The translations under genes were made by a program, and so were the position numbers. Shown here in pieces: positions 48,168-59,570 of a stretch of 64,000 nt of DNA; within the stretch, counting starts at the first letter, position 1; each line of letters opens with the position of its first letter. The stretch is from Bedellia somnulentella (lineage: Eukaryota > Arthropoda > Insecta > Lepidoptera > Bedelliidae), in NCBI GenBank assembly GCA_963576735.1, contig OY755170.1:27078875-27142874 (forward strand), in the 5' to 3' direction. The notes under the pieces were generated by a model. That model saw only the letters and a list, made by a program, of their open reading frames with translations, searched no databases and was not told the DNA's origin.

Positions 48168-51100
48168 ACTTTCTTGAATCATTTTAATAAATTCCTAAAA
48201 AAGTAAAACTTTTAAATTAACAAAGAGTAGTGGTAAACATTTAAACTTTTTCATAATTCACGACACGAATGATCAACTCTTGGGTAAACAACTAAACAGA
48301 ATTAGGTAAATTATATCATCGCTAGCATTTAATTAATTGAAAGCTTCCATTTCATTCTAAATCGCACGAAAGTCAGAGTATATCTGAACTTTTAAAGCTA
48401 GCAGCTAATCTGAATACTTTTAAAAGCTCAAACACCCATTTTAAAGCCACGTTAACACTTAATTCTAGTTGAAACGGTTGTATTAGGTTTAATATTTAAA
48501 TACATTTGGCATTTATTAAGTTTGGTGTTATTTATTTGTCGTGGATGAAACTCAGCCACTATTTAGGTTTAATACACGAATATATATGTGTGCCGTTCTA
48601 CTACTGTAAACAGAACTCACACAATACGGTCTACTTATGTGTCTATTATGTAATACTGATAAAAAATCATTTTTTTTACTTAATTTATAGATATTAATCC
48701 AGTTAAGTAATACTGTAAAGAGTACTGATTTGAACCAATGTAATTTGGGCTATATGTTAATTGTGGTACATACATTAATTCTTTCCATACCGAATTGTTA
48801 TTAAAAAGTAATTGAACACAATAACAGCAATCTTAAAATTGGCGCCCTCTCTCTGTTCCGCGTTCCACTTTTGATCTAGATTTCTTAGTTCCAGAATTTT
48901 AACACATCCCATAGTATTTTAAAGTATTTGGTTTTGATTATTGGGTAGATTTTTTATTTCTCAGTTATATTGCATAAAATTAAAAACAATATACCTACTT
49001 TCATTTATATCTTCTTCCCAGAGGCGTTAGTCAGCTACTAAAAAACATTGCCAGCAGTAAATTAAAAAATAATAAATTTATCAAGCATTTTGGCTTAATT
49101 TCGTCGGTATAGAATTGACTAAAACTACTTATTGAATTATCACAAGATCACAGCTTAGTTTACATAATAGTATTTTCTTAACATATTCTGTGCGGTTGTT
49201 AACAAATATGTAATGTTAGTGATCTCAAATGTTATTGTCAGAAATATATCATTATAACGGTACACCCCATTCCGTGTTTTGCAATAGGAACATAAATACA
49301 TAAATCATAAGTAACTATGATATAGCAAAAAATAAGGCATGGGAAAGTAACATAGAGATATTAAGTAACGGTCGTACCCCCACAACCGTAGACATATTTA
49401 ACAGCACAAAATGGCTACCATATAATGCTTTTGTAAATTATTACTTAATCCTTAGCAATGGGCGTCAATTTGCGTCGTAAAAAATATGAGTGCATTTTTG
49501 GGCGCTTCTGTTCTTTGTATATCTATGGAGTCTTACTCGGACAACCGTAATGCGAGTTTCTACATGGTACATGAAGGAACGAATAAAAATAATCCGTGTT
49601 TTAATAAGAAGGCTATTTCTTGTTCTTTATTCGCATATTAATTATTGTGAACGTTCGTTTCTGATACTAAAGGTGGCGGCCTAAATATTTAGGAACTACA
49701 TTACGATTACAAAAGCATCACATGTTAAATTTGTATAAAATGTTTGTATTATTGTAAAATTAAAATCATGTTTGTAATTATTCGCAGAGTACGAAGTTTT
49801 TTTTCATGGAATCGAGGCGTAAAACATGGCCTAAACAGTAATAATAGCATTTCGATATTGCAAAGATTTTTAATGCTCTACAGTTTTTCAATGTGGCTAG
49901 TTATTTCGACTGGTATTAAAGATGGTACCACAGTATGTTTTTTTTATGACATATACTATATAAGTCGCTCGTTAGCTCTGATTTCAAAAATACCCTCATT
50001 AGAGTACAACAATAGTCCGTATTAGAACAACTTTTAATTAAAATTCTGAAGGAACTTTCTTATATAATCAGATTTTTCTCTATTTAGTAATTTCTATCAT
50101 ACCATGTTGGTCGTATATCCCACAGTAGTTCGAATAACTTGCCCAAACACAGCTAGCAAAGCATTGGAATAACCTTTTCTGATTTTATTAGTTTTTGTTA
50201 TGATGATTACGTTTAGAATATAGTACAGATTACATGAGATTTTGATTGATATAATTAATAATATGAACTATCAGTATCATCACACTGACACAGATTTATC
50301 TGTCTTTACCTGCATACTGTGATTTGTTTAATATTTATGTTCGGAATAAATAAGACATCTCGTGAGATTCCAGCTTTACAATGCTAAGTACGTTTCTTGA
50401 TGGAACTTTGGGGTTGATGAATTTATTTTTGTACCATTGTATATATTAGACATTAGTGTGTATCAATCTTTGTAAGTTTATTAAAATAGTTAAAAACGAA
50501 TCATTTGCGCTATAAGCTCGTAAAATGTTTTCTATCAATGTACTGAATAATTGCTTGTAATTGCGACAAGCAATTAATGATTTAGCACCGAATGTAATGA
50601 TTAAGATGATATTTATGATAAATGAAAACTAATTCATTTACTACATGAACCAATTGTTATTTATTTGAGAACTTTAGGTCATTGTTTGTTAAGTAAATGA
50701 AAAATTAGATAGATGTCGCTAAGAGCGCCCTTTTAAAATTAATCTCTATTAATAAACATCCAGTTCATCTCATTATATTAGATTGACTTTCTACGAGTAT
50801 AAGCTCGTGGTCAATGAAAAAATGTTAAATGAAAATTAAGACTCATTGAAAATTAGTACATTTATATTGAAGTCGAAAGCTTAGTATATATCAATGTGAA
50901 GAGTATATATTATCTAGCTGTCCTTAGCATAGATAACATAAGTTATATAACTAAGCTATCAATGTTGGTAAATGGTAAATTAAGTGAGAAAGACAATTGA
51001 GACGCGCGGCGCGACTAACGCCCGGAGTCAGCCATCTTGATATCATTCAGTTTAAACTCGTTCACTCTCGTTCATTCATTTAGATATTATTTATTTAGCT

Positions 51101-51801
51101 GATTGTCTTTGAGAATTTTGGCTGAATCGGTTTTCATACATTAAAAAGAGGAATGAGCTTGAACACATAAAAAAATATTTTAGTGTAGCAAACGTAATAT
51201 TTTGTTTATGGATTTCCGTCCCTCTCTATTTTTATTAGAAACCAAAGTTTAGAAGTCTGTATAAAAATAAGCCATTGAGTTCTCAAAAATTTAATAGAAA
51301 CATTTTTAGAGAAAAGTTTTATATGATTTACTCATTTATATAAAAAAGTGTAGACTACAGTTTTTGTTGTAAAGTACAGACTTCAATTCGTATATAACAA
51401 AATGGGAAAATTGTAAACTTCATAAATATTATTGAACACCGACTGGCCGACTTCTATTATATATTTTATAATTATTCCTTTTCTTGATGTATTGTATTGT
51501 TAGGAAATCCCATTTTGTCCTATGATAAAGCTTGTTCAACGGTAGATGTCTTCTACTTTATTTTCTGTGAAGGTATGGCACGAAGACTATAAACCAATGT
51601 AATGAGAGGTGATTAAGTGTAAGAGATGCTGCTAGGCGGGCTGTCGGACCAAGCCGACACTGTAATGGCTAACCTTGACGTTACCAGTCATTAGCTATAA
51701 CTAATTTATGTGAAATTATATATTATATATTTAGCTGGTGTAACCTAATTATTAGGAGTAAGATTAATGTTTAAACAATTACCCTAATAATTATTAGTAT
51801 C

Positions 51802-51807
51802 AATAAA
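51802..51807 (+). terminator. Candidate distal poly(A) signal
   Basis: AATAAA in ATCAATAAATATTTGG near the end of the repeat-poor stretch. Repeats resume about 200 bases downstream. Confidence 0.3.
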
Positions 51808-52012
51808 TATTTGGGTTATAACTTAGTTGTAATTTTAAGACAAACTTGTACAAATGATTCGTGTACAGTGGTAGGCGGGGCGCGCGCTTCCCCCGTGCGT
51901 CTTTGTAAATAGTGTAAAAGTGTAATGTGTTGTCAATGTGCACATAGTCGCCTCTATCAATAATACATTTTTCTAGACAATTATTTTTGGATTTTATTTA
52001 CACTTATTCAAC

Positions 52013-52140
52013 CCTGAAGGCGAGGCAAGGACTCCAGTTTTATGTAGCATTACTATGTCACCTTCACCTGGTGTTTCGAAGTAGACTTACCTGTCACTTA
52101 GTCAGTATAGTCGCCTGGTAGTGGCAAGCATGTCGACAAG
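52013..52140 (-). mobile_element. SINE-B 3' half, degenerate
   Basis: CCTGAAGGCGAGGCAAGGAC, TGTCACCTTCACCTGGTGTT and CAGTATAGTCGCCTGGTAG follow the order of the SINE-B body in reverse with many changes. Confidence 0.5.
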
Positions 52141-52209
52141 AACATTTCTTAAATATACATACCGACACTCCATTTACAACGTATACACTGGAGTGAATGA
52201 TATAGCCGG

Positions 52210-52619
52210 AGAGCTGACAGGCATTTTTGAGTACATCCTTGAGGCACATTGAAAATATTATTGTTGATTAGTTGCGAATGTGTGGATGATGAAATGGCCG
52301 ACCTGGCTGGGAGGTTGCGGGGCGTTAATGAGCTATGAATTTTTTAATTCGCAATTTTTCTCATGCAGAAAATGTTCTTGAGGCACTTTGAATCTTACAG
52401 CATTTTAAAGTCTGATGTTTAATTAAACGATATATCATAATGCCAGGCGATTTGGTTGGGATTTAAATGGTGACAGGCGATTTAAAGTTATATTTTTTTT
52501 TGCGCAAAAAATGTACTTGAGGCAAGCTGGGATCTATACACAATAATTGTTGTGTTGATAAGATGCCATATATCAAATGACAGGCCGTTCTGGCGGTTAT
52601 TTAATCTTGCCAGGTGATA
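52210..52619 (+). repeat. Left terminal inverted repeat
   Basis: From AGAGCTGACAGGCATTTTTG to CTTGCCAGGTGATA. It contains a run of nine T where the right arm has eight. Confidence 0.9.
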
Positions 52620-52668
52620 TCATTTTATTATTATTTATAGTTTTGATATACTTTTTATGTAATTTTTT

Positions 52669-53647
52669 TTATTCATCGATATCTGATGGAATCTCCTCGT
52701 CGCTTGTGAACTCGTCCATAGAGTTGAGTTCTATGAACTCTTCTTCATTGTCTGAAAATAAATAATTTTTTTTAACAAATGTGAAATACAATTAATAGTG
52801 CGAGTATTTAACAAATTATTATTACATACCTGTAGCGTTTTCATCAGAGTGTTTAAATGTCCCAGGATCAATTGCATCGATAACTAATTGCGGCATGCAA
52901 TCCCCATCAAACCAATAAAAATCCAGTTTATCCTCCTTCAGCTGCCATCCATGTTCAGTGGGTACTAGGTTACTTGGAAAACGTAAATGTGCATTTCTCC
53001 AGATACTTGTAACATATTGAGCTCTAAAAAGCTGTTGGTGCAACTCTGCTTTACATGGTGGTAACGTAGACGGATCATAGTTTTTGACAGTTTTTTTAAA
53101 GGCTCTTCCGTGCTCTTAGCTTTAAATGTCTTGCAAAATTTTTCAAACCGTGCTATGTTTATATCTGCGATATTATTGACACCGTACATTTCACACACGA
53201 ACTTCTCAAGCATGTTAAAAACCTCATTGCGTAAATCTGTCGTATGCGCACATCCTAGATCAATAAACGCTTTTTGATACAGTTTATTTTTCATTAATAG
53301 TTGGAAAGGCCTCCGTTTGCCTTTATTAAAAAATGAAGGATTGTAGTCACACCCAGTGACTGCATGAAAGCCAGGCAAACTTGCGCATACTGAATTTCCG
53401 AATTTGGCATATAATTGTGATATATCAATGAATCTTCTTCTATTTCCAGTGCCGTATTCCATAAAAATATTCAGTTGGTCGCTATCAAGATGATCCATGT
53501 TTCCAAGCATTATCAATAATACGTCTGTATCGCATGATTTATGAGTACATTTGTTGTTGTATCTGCATCAATTTTACAGACATGATGCACTATTTTTGTG
53601 TCTGCTTCTTCATGATCTTCACATGTCATACTCTCATTGATGTTCAT
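52669..53647 (-). pseudogene. Uncharacterised protein with PIN/FEN-like acidic motifs, 5'-truncated
   Basis: Reading on the minus strand from about 53647: HEEADTKIVHH, then CDTDVLLIMLGN (53530-53500), FMEYGTGNRRRFIDIS, LPGFHAVTGCDYNPSFFNKG (about 53378-53319), and a C-terminal part NAHLRFPSNLVPTEHGW. A 78-base intron (52752-52829, GTATGT to TTTTCAG) leads to a last exon rich in Asp/Glu ending SDEEIPSDIDE with TAA at 52669. Frameshifts lie near 53535 and near an A7 run at 53094-53100. The 5' end is cut by the right inverted repeat. I have seen EADT-DTD-TGCD proteins in many animals but know no function; the order E/D, DxD, GCDY recalls XPG/FEN nucleases. Confidence 0.7.
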
Positions 53648-53734
53648 AAGAACAGTCGACTGCAGATATACACTCTCTCTCACGCTCATAACAACCCGCT
53701 ATGCCGCTCACTCGCACTCACAGGCAACTATTAT

Positions 53735-54143
53735 TATCACCTGGCAAGATTAAATAACCGCCAGAACGGCCTGTCATTTGATATATGGCATCTTATCAAC
53801 ACAACAATTATTGTGTATAGATCCCAGCTTGCCTCAAGTACATTTTTTGCGCAAAAAAAATATAACTTTAAATCGCCTGTCACCATTTAAATCCCAACCA
53901 AATCGCCTGGCATTATGATATATCGTTTAATTAAACATCAGACTTTAAAATGCTGTAAGATTCAAAGTGCCTCAAGAACATTTTCTGCATGAGAAAAATT
54001 GCGAATTAAAAAATTCATAGCTCATTAACGCCCCGCAACCTCCCAGCCAGGTCGGCCATTTCATCATCCACACATTCGCAACTAATCAACAATAATATTT
54101 TCAATGTGCCTCAAGGATGTACTCAAAAATGCCTGTCAGCTCT
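53735..54143 (-). repeat. Right terminal inverted repeat
   Basis: The reverse complement of 52210-52619, from TATCACCTGGCAAGATTAAA to TGCCTGTCAGCTCT. Confidence 0.9.
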
Positions 54144-54291
54144 TGGGGTAATATATTTTTTTAACTGAACAACACGTGAATCTTTTTATATTGTTATTAG
54201 AATCCACTTTTTGCCTTTTCGTATGTCTACTCTTAATTAAAACAAAGCGTCAACAAACTCTGCCTACGCTTAGGAGAAATTAGTGCTGTGT

Positions 54292-54473
54292 AGTGTCGGT
54301 TTAGAGTAGCACTACTCCATTTCTTCACGTGGGGGCGTATCGTGATAGGCGGCTAAGGATGTTGGGGTTTTAAGTGTTTTTTCGGCGATGCGGTTGGAGA
54401 CCTCAATCTTTTCCACACTTATTCTGAAGTTCTCTACTAGAGATTTCTAGCAGTGAGTATATGTATGTATGTA
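54292..54473 (+). mobile_element. SINE-A copy with internal deletion
   Basis: The head is TGTAGTGTCGGTTTAGAGTA; CGATGCGGTTGGAGACCTCA joins directly to AATCTTTTCCACAC. The tail is AGTGAGTATATGTATGTATG. Confidence 0.75.
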
Positions 54474-54516
54474 ACCATGATGTAGCCCCTTGATCTCTTA
54501 CTAAGTTATTTCGGCA

Positions 54517-54600
54517 ATAAAATTACTATGAAACGGCTGGACCGATTTTGACGGGACTTGCAGATATAGTTGACGAACTTGAGCTTACTCAAACATCGAT
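54517..54600 (+). repeat. Relic of a dispersed repeat
   Basis: TATGAAACGGCTGGACCGAT and TTTGACGGGACTTGCAGATA form a phrase common to lepidopteran repeats; a related phrase is at 62268-62305. Confidence 0.5.
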
Positions 54601-55071
54601 GAAGGATAATTAAATTTGTGGCAAAAAACACTTCAATTTCTTCTGTAGGCTGTCATTTATAAAATTAAAATACAAAAAACATAGCTAATGAAATATAAAA
54701 ATAAAATTTAGATTTATTTTGCACAAATTTAAAAATTATGTATGAAAACGCTTGAAATAACAATAGTTACATTCGGTCAGAACTTCGAATGGATAACACA
54801 ATATATTTAACACAAAGAAGACGAATCGTGAAAATAATACAATCATATCGTTCTAATTGCAATAAAAGTTATTTTATTGGGACCGCGCGCGATTACAGCG
54901 CCACGTGCAAGGTGGCTATTATGGACATTACTGTTCGCAGTTGTCGAACGAAAAGTTAGTAAATATTATGAAAAAATAATTATATAATCATTTATTTTAC
55001 TGTATTAGTCAATTTTGCATGGTGGAAGTCAGTACAAGAACTGCGAAAATTATAAAATTATTATTTTTAGC

Positions 55072-55423
55072 AACCGTGATAGCTCACCGTCACCGCTTAT
55101 CGTGCAGACGATGACGGTTCAAATCCCGGGTCGGGACTACACCAATTTGATTTTACTAAAGCCACATGTGCGGTTGATTGGTCATGGTTGTTAACGGAGA
55201 GGGAAAACATCGTGAGGGAACCCACATGGCGGAGTTGTACATGAGTATGTGACAGTGTATTCGTACATAACGGCGATAAGCCTGCCCGTTATCACGTGAG
55301 TACACAGTCTAAGCAAAACGCGTGGGTACTCGGAACGCCAGATGACAATGTCACGTGATATTCAAAAGAATTAGCACCTCTGCCAATCCCTTCGGGGATA
55401 TACGGTGTCAACGTTTGAGTTAT
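55072..55423 (+). mobile_element. tRNA-derived SINE-B copy, complete
   Basis: The head is ACCGTGATAGCTCACCGTCA with the B box GGTTCAAATCC (55117-55127). The body includes ATGGTTGTTAACGGAGAGGG, AACATCGTGAGGGAACCCAC and GTATTCGTACATAACGGCG. The end is CTTCGGGGATATACGGTGTC then AACGTTTGAG. A few A-box changes make it an older copy. Confidence 0.8.
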
Positions 55424-56039
55424 TATCAAATTCAAATTACAAGTTCCATTGGGAAATGTAACGTTGTTAGCTTTGTTTATAAATGAGAATGTGTCACATC
55501 TGACATTGTTACACGTAGATGATTGAAGTTCGTCGATGCAGGCACGATGCAATAGTGATTTTGCTTCCTCGGCGGCTGACATTTCCCAGAACTAATTCTA
55601 CGCAATACATTGTACCCCATATTTGGTTACAGCTAGTTACAAGTCCTCATATTGCTAGTGCTTCCATCACGCACAAATTGGATCGCCGTCCGGTCCCCAG
55701 CCACATCAGCCGCTCACCTGATACTCTCATACTTCAGAATCATATTTGACATTAATTTGTTGCTGACACGAGACGTACTGAATATTCGAGCTTCCGAACT
55801 AGAAATTCAACCTGGACATATTTGAAATTCGACGTTGAGTAATGTTTCATTCGGTTGGCTGGAAAATGCAATTTTACTCAACCGCTTCTGAATTTCTCAA
55901 AGTGGTTTAATACTATGAGTAAACTAATAAATGGCTTTTAATAATGCTGGGACGAAGCTGGTTCTTAACTTTTGTAAGCATTTACTAAAGGAATGTTTTC
56001 AGCAAAGAAATATTTTATAATTATTGACGATTAAAATAA

Positions 56040-56490
56040 ATAAGCATGAGAGCAGAGTGAATGCAGTAGAGATAAGGTCTCTCAGAAAAGTTTGTAATGT
56101 AAGGTTATGTTGATCGTGTAAGAAATAACGTAATTCGTGAAAGGTGCGGCGAGATAGATGATATTGTTAAAAAGATAGAAAAAGGCATGTTGAGATGTTT
56201 GGGCACAAAGAGAGGATAGTTAATGGTAAATTGGTGAAAGAAATCTATTGAGCCAATGTGGAAGGCAATGTGAGTAGAGGACGACCACGGAAGACACATC
56301 TGGAGCCAAATAGAGAGTGTGCTCAAAAATACTGGCGGGCGTCCGAAGTATGAAGAATAAAAGAGCATGCATGAAAAGATTGATGGATGTAAGCGAAGCT
56401 AGAGAGGTTGGCCAGGATCGTACAAAGTGGCGATCAATAGTCTCTGCCTAACCCAATGGGAAATAATGGCGTGAATATATGTATGTAATA
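56040..56490 (+). mobile_element. RTE-A LINE 3' end, broken frame
   Basis: Plus-strand match to the RTE-A C-terminal region, from GCATGAGAGCAGAGTGAATG to AAATAATGGCGTGAATATAT. Coding landmarks such as GACGACCACGGAAGACACA and GAATAAAAGAGCATGCATGA are clear, but frameshifts break the frame. Confidence 0.8.
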
Positions 56491-56704
56491 TAAATATCCT
56501 GTTTATATTATTGGTGTTAGGCGCTTTGGCCTAGAGAGATAGTTAAATTTTACTGGCAGCGATTGCATCGGCATTTTCTAAACCCTTTCAAAAACCTTCG
56601 CCAGTTTTCTTATCGTTTTTATCAACGGTATATTCATTAAATATAAAAAAGCTTTTTGAAAATACCTATTTACGATGTTGTCTCTCCTTTCTTTCCTTCA
56701 CTGG

Positions 56705-56785
56705 AAATTTATAAACAAAATATTCTATTCCTGAAGCTATGGTTACTCTTTTTTGGGATTTATAGCCGTGAGTTTATGATCGTAT
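56705..56785 (+). mobile_element. SINE-A 3' fragment
   Basis: GAAGCTATGGTTACTC then GGGATTTATAGCCGTGAGTT; only the last 60-80 bases of the family remain. Confidence 0.5.
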
Positions 56786-57021
56786 GTGATCTAATATTAA
56801 TCTAAAAGCACAAAGCAAAATGTAAACTAAAGCCTTTCAAAAACCCCTTTCATTTACGCCTGATCGATAGTGACACAGAAACGAAAACTAAATGTGCTCT
56901 GCAAATCGAATGAGGCATGAGTGCACTTAGTAAAGTGCGTTTGTCGGTCGGGATAGAGTTCTTTCTAAACTGATTTATAATAGTTTTCAACCTCACTACG
57001 ACGTATTGTACTAGTTGCTCT

Positions 57022-57225
57022 ATTCTATTTCCACCATGTTGTTGATGGAAGAGCGTTTCCAGCTACTCAATATCACTGCACCAGTAACTTCGTTACGAGC
57101 CGAAGGTGGTTTGTAAGTTAATAATTCTATTTCCACCATGTTGTTGATGGAAGAGCGTTTCCAGCTACTCAATATCACTGCACCAGTAACTTCGTTACGA
57201 GCCGAAGGTGGTTTGTAAGTTAATA
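57022..57225 (+). repeat. Exact 102-bp tandem duplication with a mini-ORF
   Basis: 57022-57123 and 57124-57225 are identical. Each unit holds CCACCATG, a good initiation context, opening a 26-codon frame (MLLMEERFQLLNITAPVTSL, then RAEGGL, TAA), and each ends TTTGTAAGTT, which also fits a splice donor. No known family is recognised. The identity implies a very recent duplication or an assembly error. Confidence 0.85.
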
Positions 57226-57769
57226 ATGCTACAACGAACGTACACTAATTGCTTTGCCTGGGCACACTCTGCGACGTTGGCCGAGTGCGGTTAGCATACT
57301 CCGATAAACATCGCGATACTGACTTACACCAACGACTGTACGCGCCCTTTAAATCGATATGATATTTGTTGCTCTTACAGTGAGATATGGAAGTGGTTTG
57401 TGGATTGTGGATAGGATGCGATTTATAGATAGAGTTAGCTTTGAGTAGTTTATTCGTTGTATCATTCCTGTGATATGATGGATCGAAGTTTTATTTCGTC
57501 GTAGAATTTTTTATCTATGAAAAAATAGTTGCCAATGAGAATGGAGCACCCAGCATCTAACACAAATATATAAATGGTTTAAAATTCAACTACATTTGTA
57601 TCCTTATTGTTGTCTGGTGGTAATTAAGTGATAAGAGCGTAAAATATACTTAAGTTTTGTAAAGCTGTATGTTTGTTAATATTCCTTTAGCTGTATGCAA
57701 TATAGTTTTTTTTTTTAAATAATTTACAGTTTGGATTGAATCAGGCGTTACTTTGCGGAAATCCATAGC

Positions 57770-58060
57770 AATACTAATATTAATAAATTTCTTCGCTTAA
57801 TTCCGCTAAATACCTGCAGTCTTCATGCAACATGCACTGTGCACCGCCCGCCCTCCCACTTACAAGAAATCGAAAAGCAGACAATGCACACACACAGACC
57901 CGCAAGCGAAAACCACAAACATGCGACGCGTTTCGACTCAACACGAGTCATTGTCGAGAAGTAGACAGTTCGGCAGCTGATCACCGTACTCGGTGCATGT
58001 TGCATGAAGACTGCAGGTATTTAGCGGAATTAAGCGAAGAAATTTATTAATATTAGTATT
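57770..58060. mobile_element. Element with perfect 68-bp inverted repeats
   Basis: 57770-57837 (AATACTAATATTAATAAATT to CAACATGCAC) and 57993-58060 are exact reverse complements around a 155-base core that contains GCGACGCGTTTCGACTCAAC. There is no coding sequence. Probably a small non-autonomous DNA transposon; AATTTACAGTTT occurs at 57721 and again just after the right end, but the distances do not fit a simple target duplication. Confidence 0.75.
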
Positions 58061-58493
58061 AATTTACAGTTTATTTAAGGCGTCTATTGTTCTCACTCCA
58101 AGCAAAGATTTTCTTTAAGAAACTTTAGCATGAAAAGAGGATTTCTTGATAGTTGGTAATTTGATGCTTTGTAAACACGTATTGTTTTCTTAGATTGACG
58201 AGAAAAACAACGTCTAAGTTTCTAGTAATTTCTAGATGCTTCTCGAGCAATGAATAGTTTCTTGACAGTTGGTAATGTGATGCTAAGTAAACATGCTTTG
58301 TTCCCTTTGATTTAAGAGAAAAACAACTCCTCGATTCCTCGATCAATTCCTAGATTCGTCTCGAGTAATTAATACTTCGGCCCTCGAGCTACAATCGTCC
58401 TCACATTACTGTTACTGTGTATATTTAATAGTAAAATATCACTTTTCTTCGCGAGAATCCGTCGTTAGCAAAACATTTTATTGACTGCATTAA

Positions 58494-58735
58494 GATACAT
58501 ACATATACGTCGGTCCAAGTCACCATAAATCCCTAAAATGTATAAAACCAGAGCTCAACAATCCGAAATTCCTCCGCCACTTTATGAGGTTGAGTGGGGA
58601 AAAGATGGTAAATGGTAATGGGTCCACCGCCTCATCCAAAACCCCTTAAAAGCCCTAATACCTTTGCTTGCCTCTTACGTACACCCACCGAAAGAAATGG
58701 GGTAGTGCTATTCCAAGCCGACTCTACACAGCTAC
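58494..58735 (-). mobile_element. SINE-A copy, full length
   Basis: The reverse complement of the family, from ATACATACATATACGTCGG-type tail to TAGTGCTATTCCAAGCCGAC, moderately diverged. Confidence 0.75.
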
Positions 58736-59017
58736 TACTTATTCTCATACTACGTTATATGTATGAGAATACGGCATTTTTTTTTAATTTACACGATACA
58801 ATACACGCTTCCGTTATTTTAGTAGAGCAATAGAAGTCCCAAGTACTGTTTATGTTCACTATCGCCGCAGTAAGTCAATCGTCGAATCATTAAACTCCTT
58901 GCAACAATTAGTTACCGATTGATTTATCAAACTATGTGCGTTATCGCGTCCCTCTAACATTATCTGATAATGAGTACAGTTCTGAATAACAGTATGGCAA
59001 CTTAATGTTTCTATTAG

Positions 59018-59065
59018 GGATATTGGTTGAATTATTGCAAACTTGTAATAATTCAACCAATATCC
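59018..59065. repeat. Perfect 19-bp hairpin next to a SINE-A head
   Basis: GGATATTGGTTGAATTATT pairs exactly with AATAATTCAACCAATATCC across a 10-base loop. The SINE-A copy starts directly after the right arm. Confidence 0.8.
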
Positions 59066-59312
59066 GTGCCGTGTAGTGTCGGCTTAGAATAGCACTACCC
59101 CGTTTCTACCGATGGGTGTACGTAAGAGGCGACTAACGGTATTGGGGCTTTTAAGGGATTTTTGGGCGATGCGGTTGGAGACCCATCACCAACAACCTTT
59201 ACTTTATCATCTTTTCCCCACTCAATTTTCCAAAAGTGGCTGAGGAATTTCTAATTCCTTAGCTCTGGCTACCCCTTCTAGGGATTTATAGCCGTGAGTA
59301 CATGTTATGTTA
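59066..59312 (+). mobile_element. SINE-A copy, full length
   Basis: Complete, from GTGCCGTGTAGTGTCGGCTT to GCCGTGAGTACATGTTATG. Its tail is (ATGTT)n, the type seen on SINE-B. Confidence 0.85.
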
Positions 59313-59391
59313 TGTTATTACAAAATTAAACATGCTTTAATTATAAAAAACCTTATGAATTCAATTTGTGTTTCCAAGCTTATTATAACAA

Positions 59392-59570
59392 TCGTGATAG
59401 CTCAGTGGGTAGGACACCGCGCAGACGATGAGGGATCAAATCCAGGGTCAGGCATAAACCAATTTGTCTTTTCTAAAGACATATGTGTAATTAATTCATC
59501 ATGGTTGTTAACGGCGAGCGAAAACATCATGAGGACACCCACATGGCTAAGTTGTACTTAGTTTGTAGGA
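59392..59570 (+). mobile_element. SINE-B copy, 3'-truncated
   Basis: The A box TAGCTCAGTGG (59398-59408) is perfect and the B box reads GGATCAAATCC (59433-59443). The body runs to ATGGCTAAGTTGTACTTAGT, after which similarity stops. Confidence 0.8.

Larger units (their letters stand above)
44087..52009 (+). other. rno: Probable long rno 3' UTR and flank, repeat-poor
   Basis: AT-rich non-coding sequence after the rno stop. In almost 8 kb I find only one MITE, although SINE-A, SINE-B or RTE-A copies occur roughly every 1-2 kb elsewhere. AATAAA signals occur at 45479, 46609, 47390 and 51802. Where transcription ends is not determinable by eye; 47390 or about 51800-51990 are candidates. A short duplication (TTCTTTCTACCATTTTGAAT) lies at 46058-46108. 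No further coding exon is seen. Confidence 0.5.
52210..54143. mobile_element. Transposon with 410-bp inverted repeats and truncated gene
   Basis: Two arms of 410 and 409 bases (52210-52619 and 53735-54143) are reverse complements and appear identical except for one base in a T run. They frame a 1.1-kb core with the 3' part of one minus-strand gene. Each arm starts GAGCTGACAGGC and holds three related subrepeats around TTGAGGCA and several GCCAGGCGATT/GACAGGC units, as seen in elements with subterminal protein-binding sites. Flanking bases just outside are loosely related (GCCGG, CCCCA); no clear target duplication. The near-identity of the arms points to a recent insertion or to gene conversion. 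It is probably non-autonomous. Confidence 0.85.

Noticed and set aside
48015..48206. 63-codon ORF
   Set aside because: It lies inside the arms of a palindromic MITE.
53534..53890. 118-codon plus-strand ORF in the TIR element
   Set aside because: It reads across the inverted repeat and opposite to the real gene motifs; it is a shadow.
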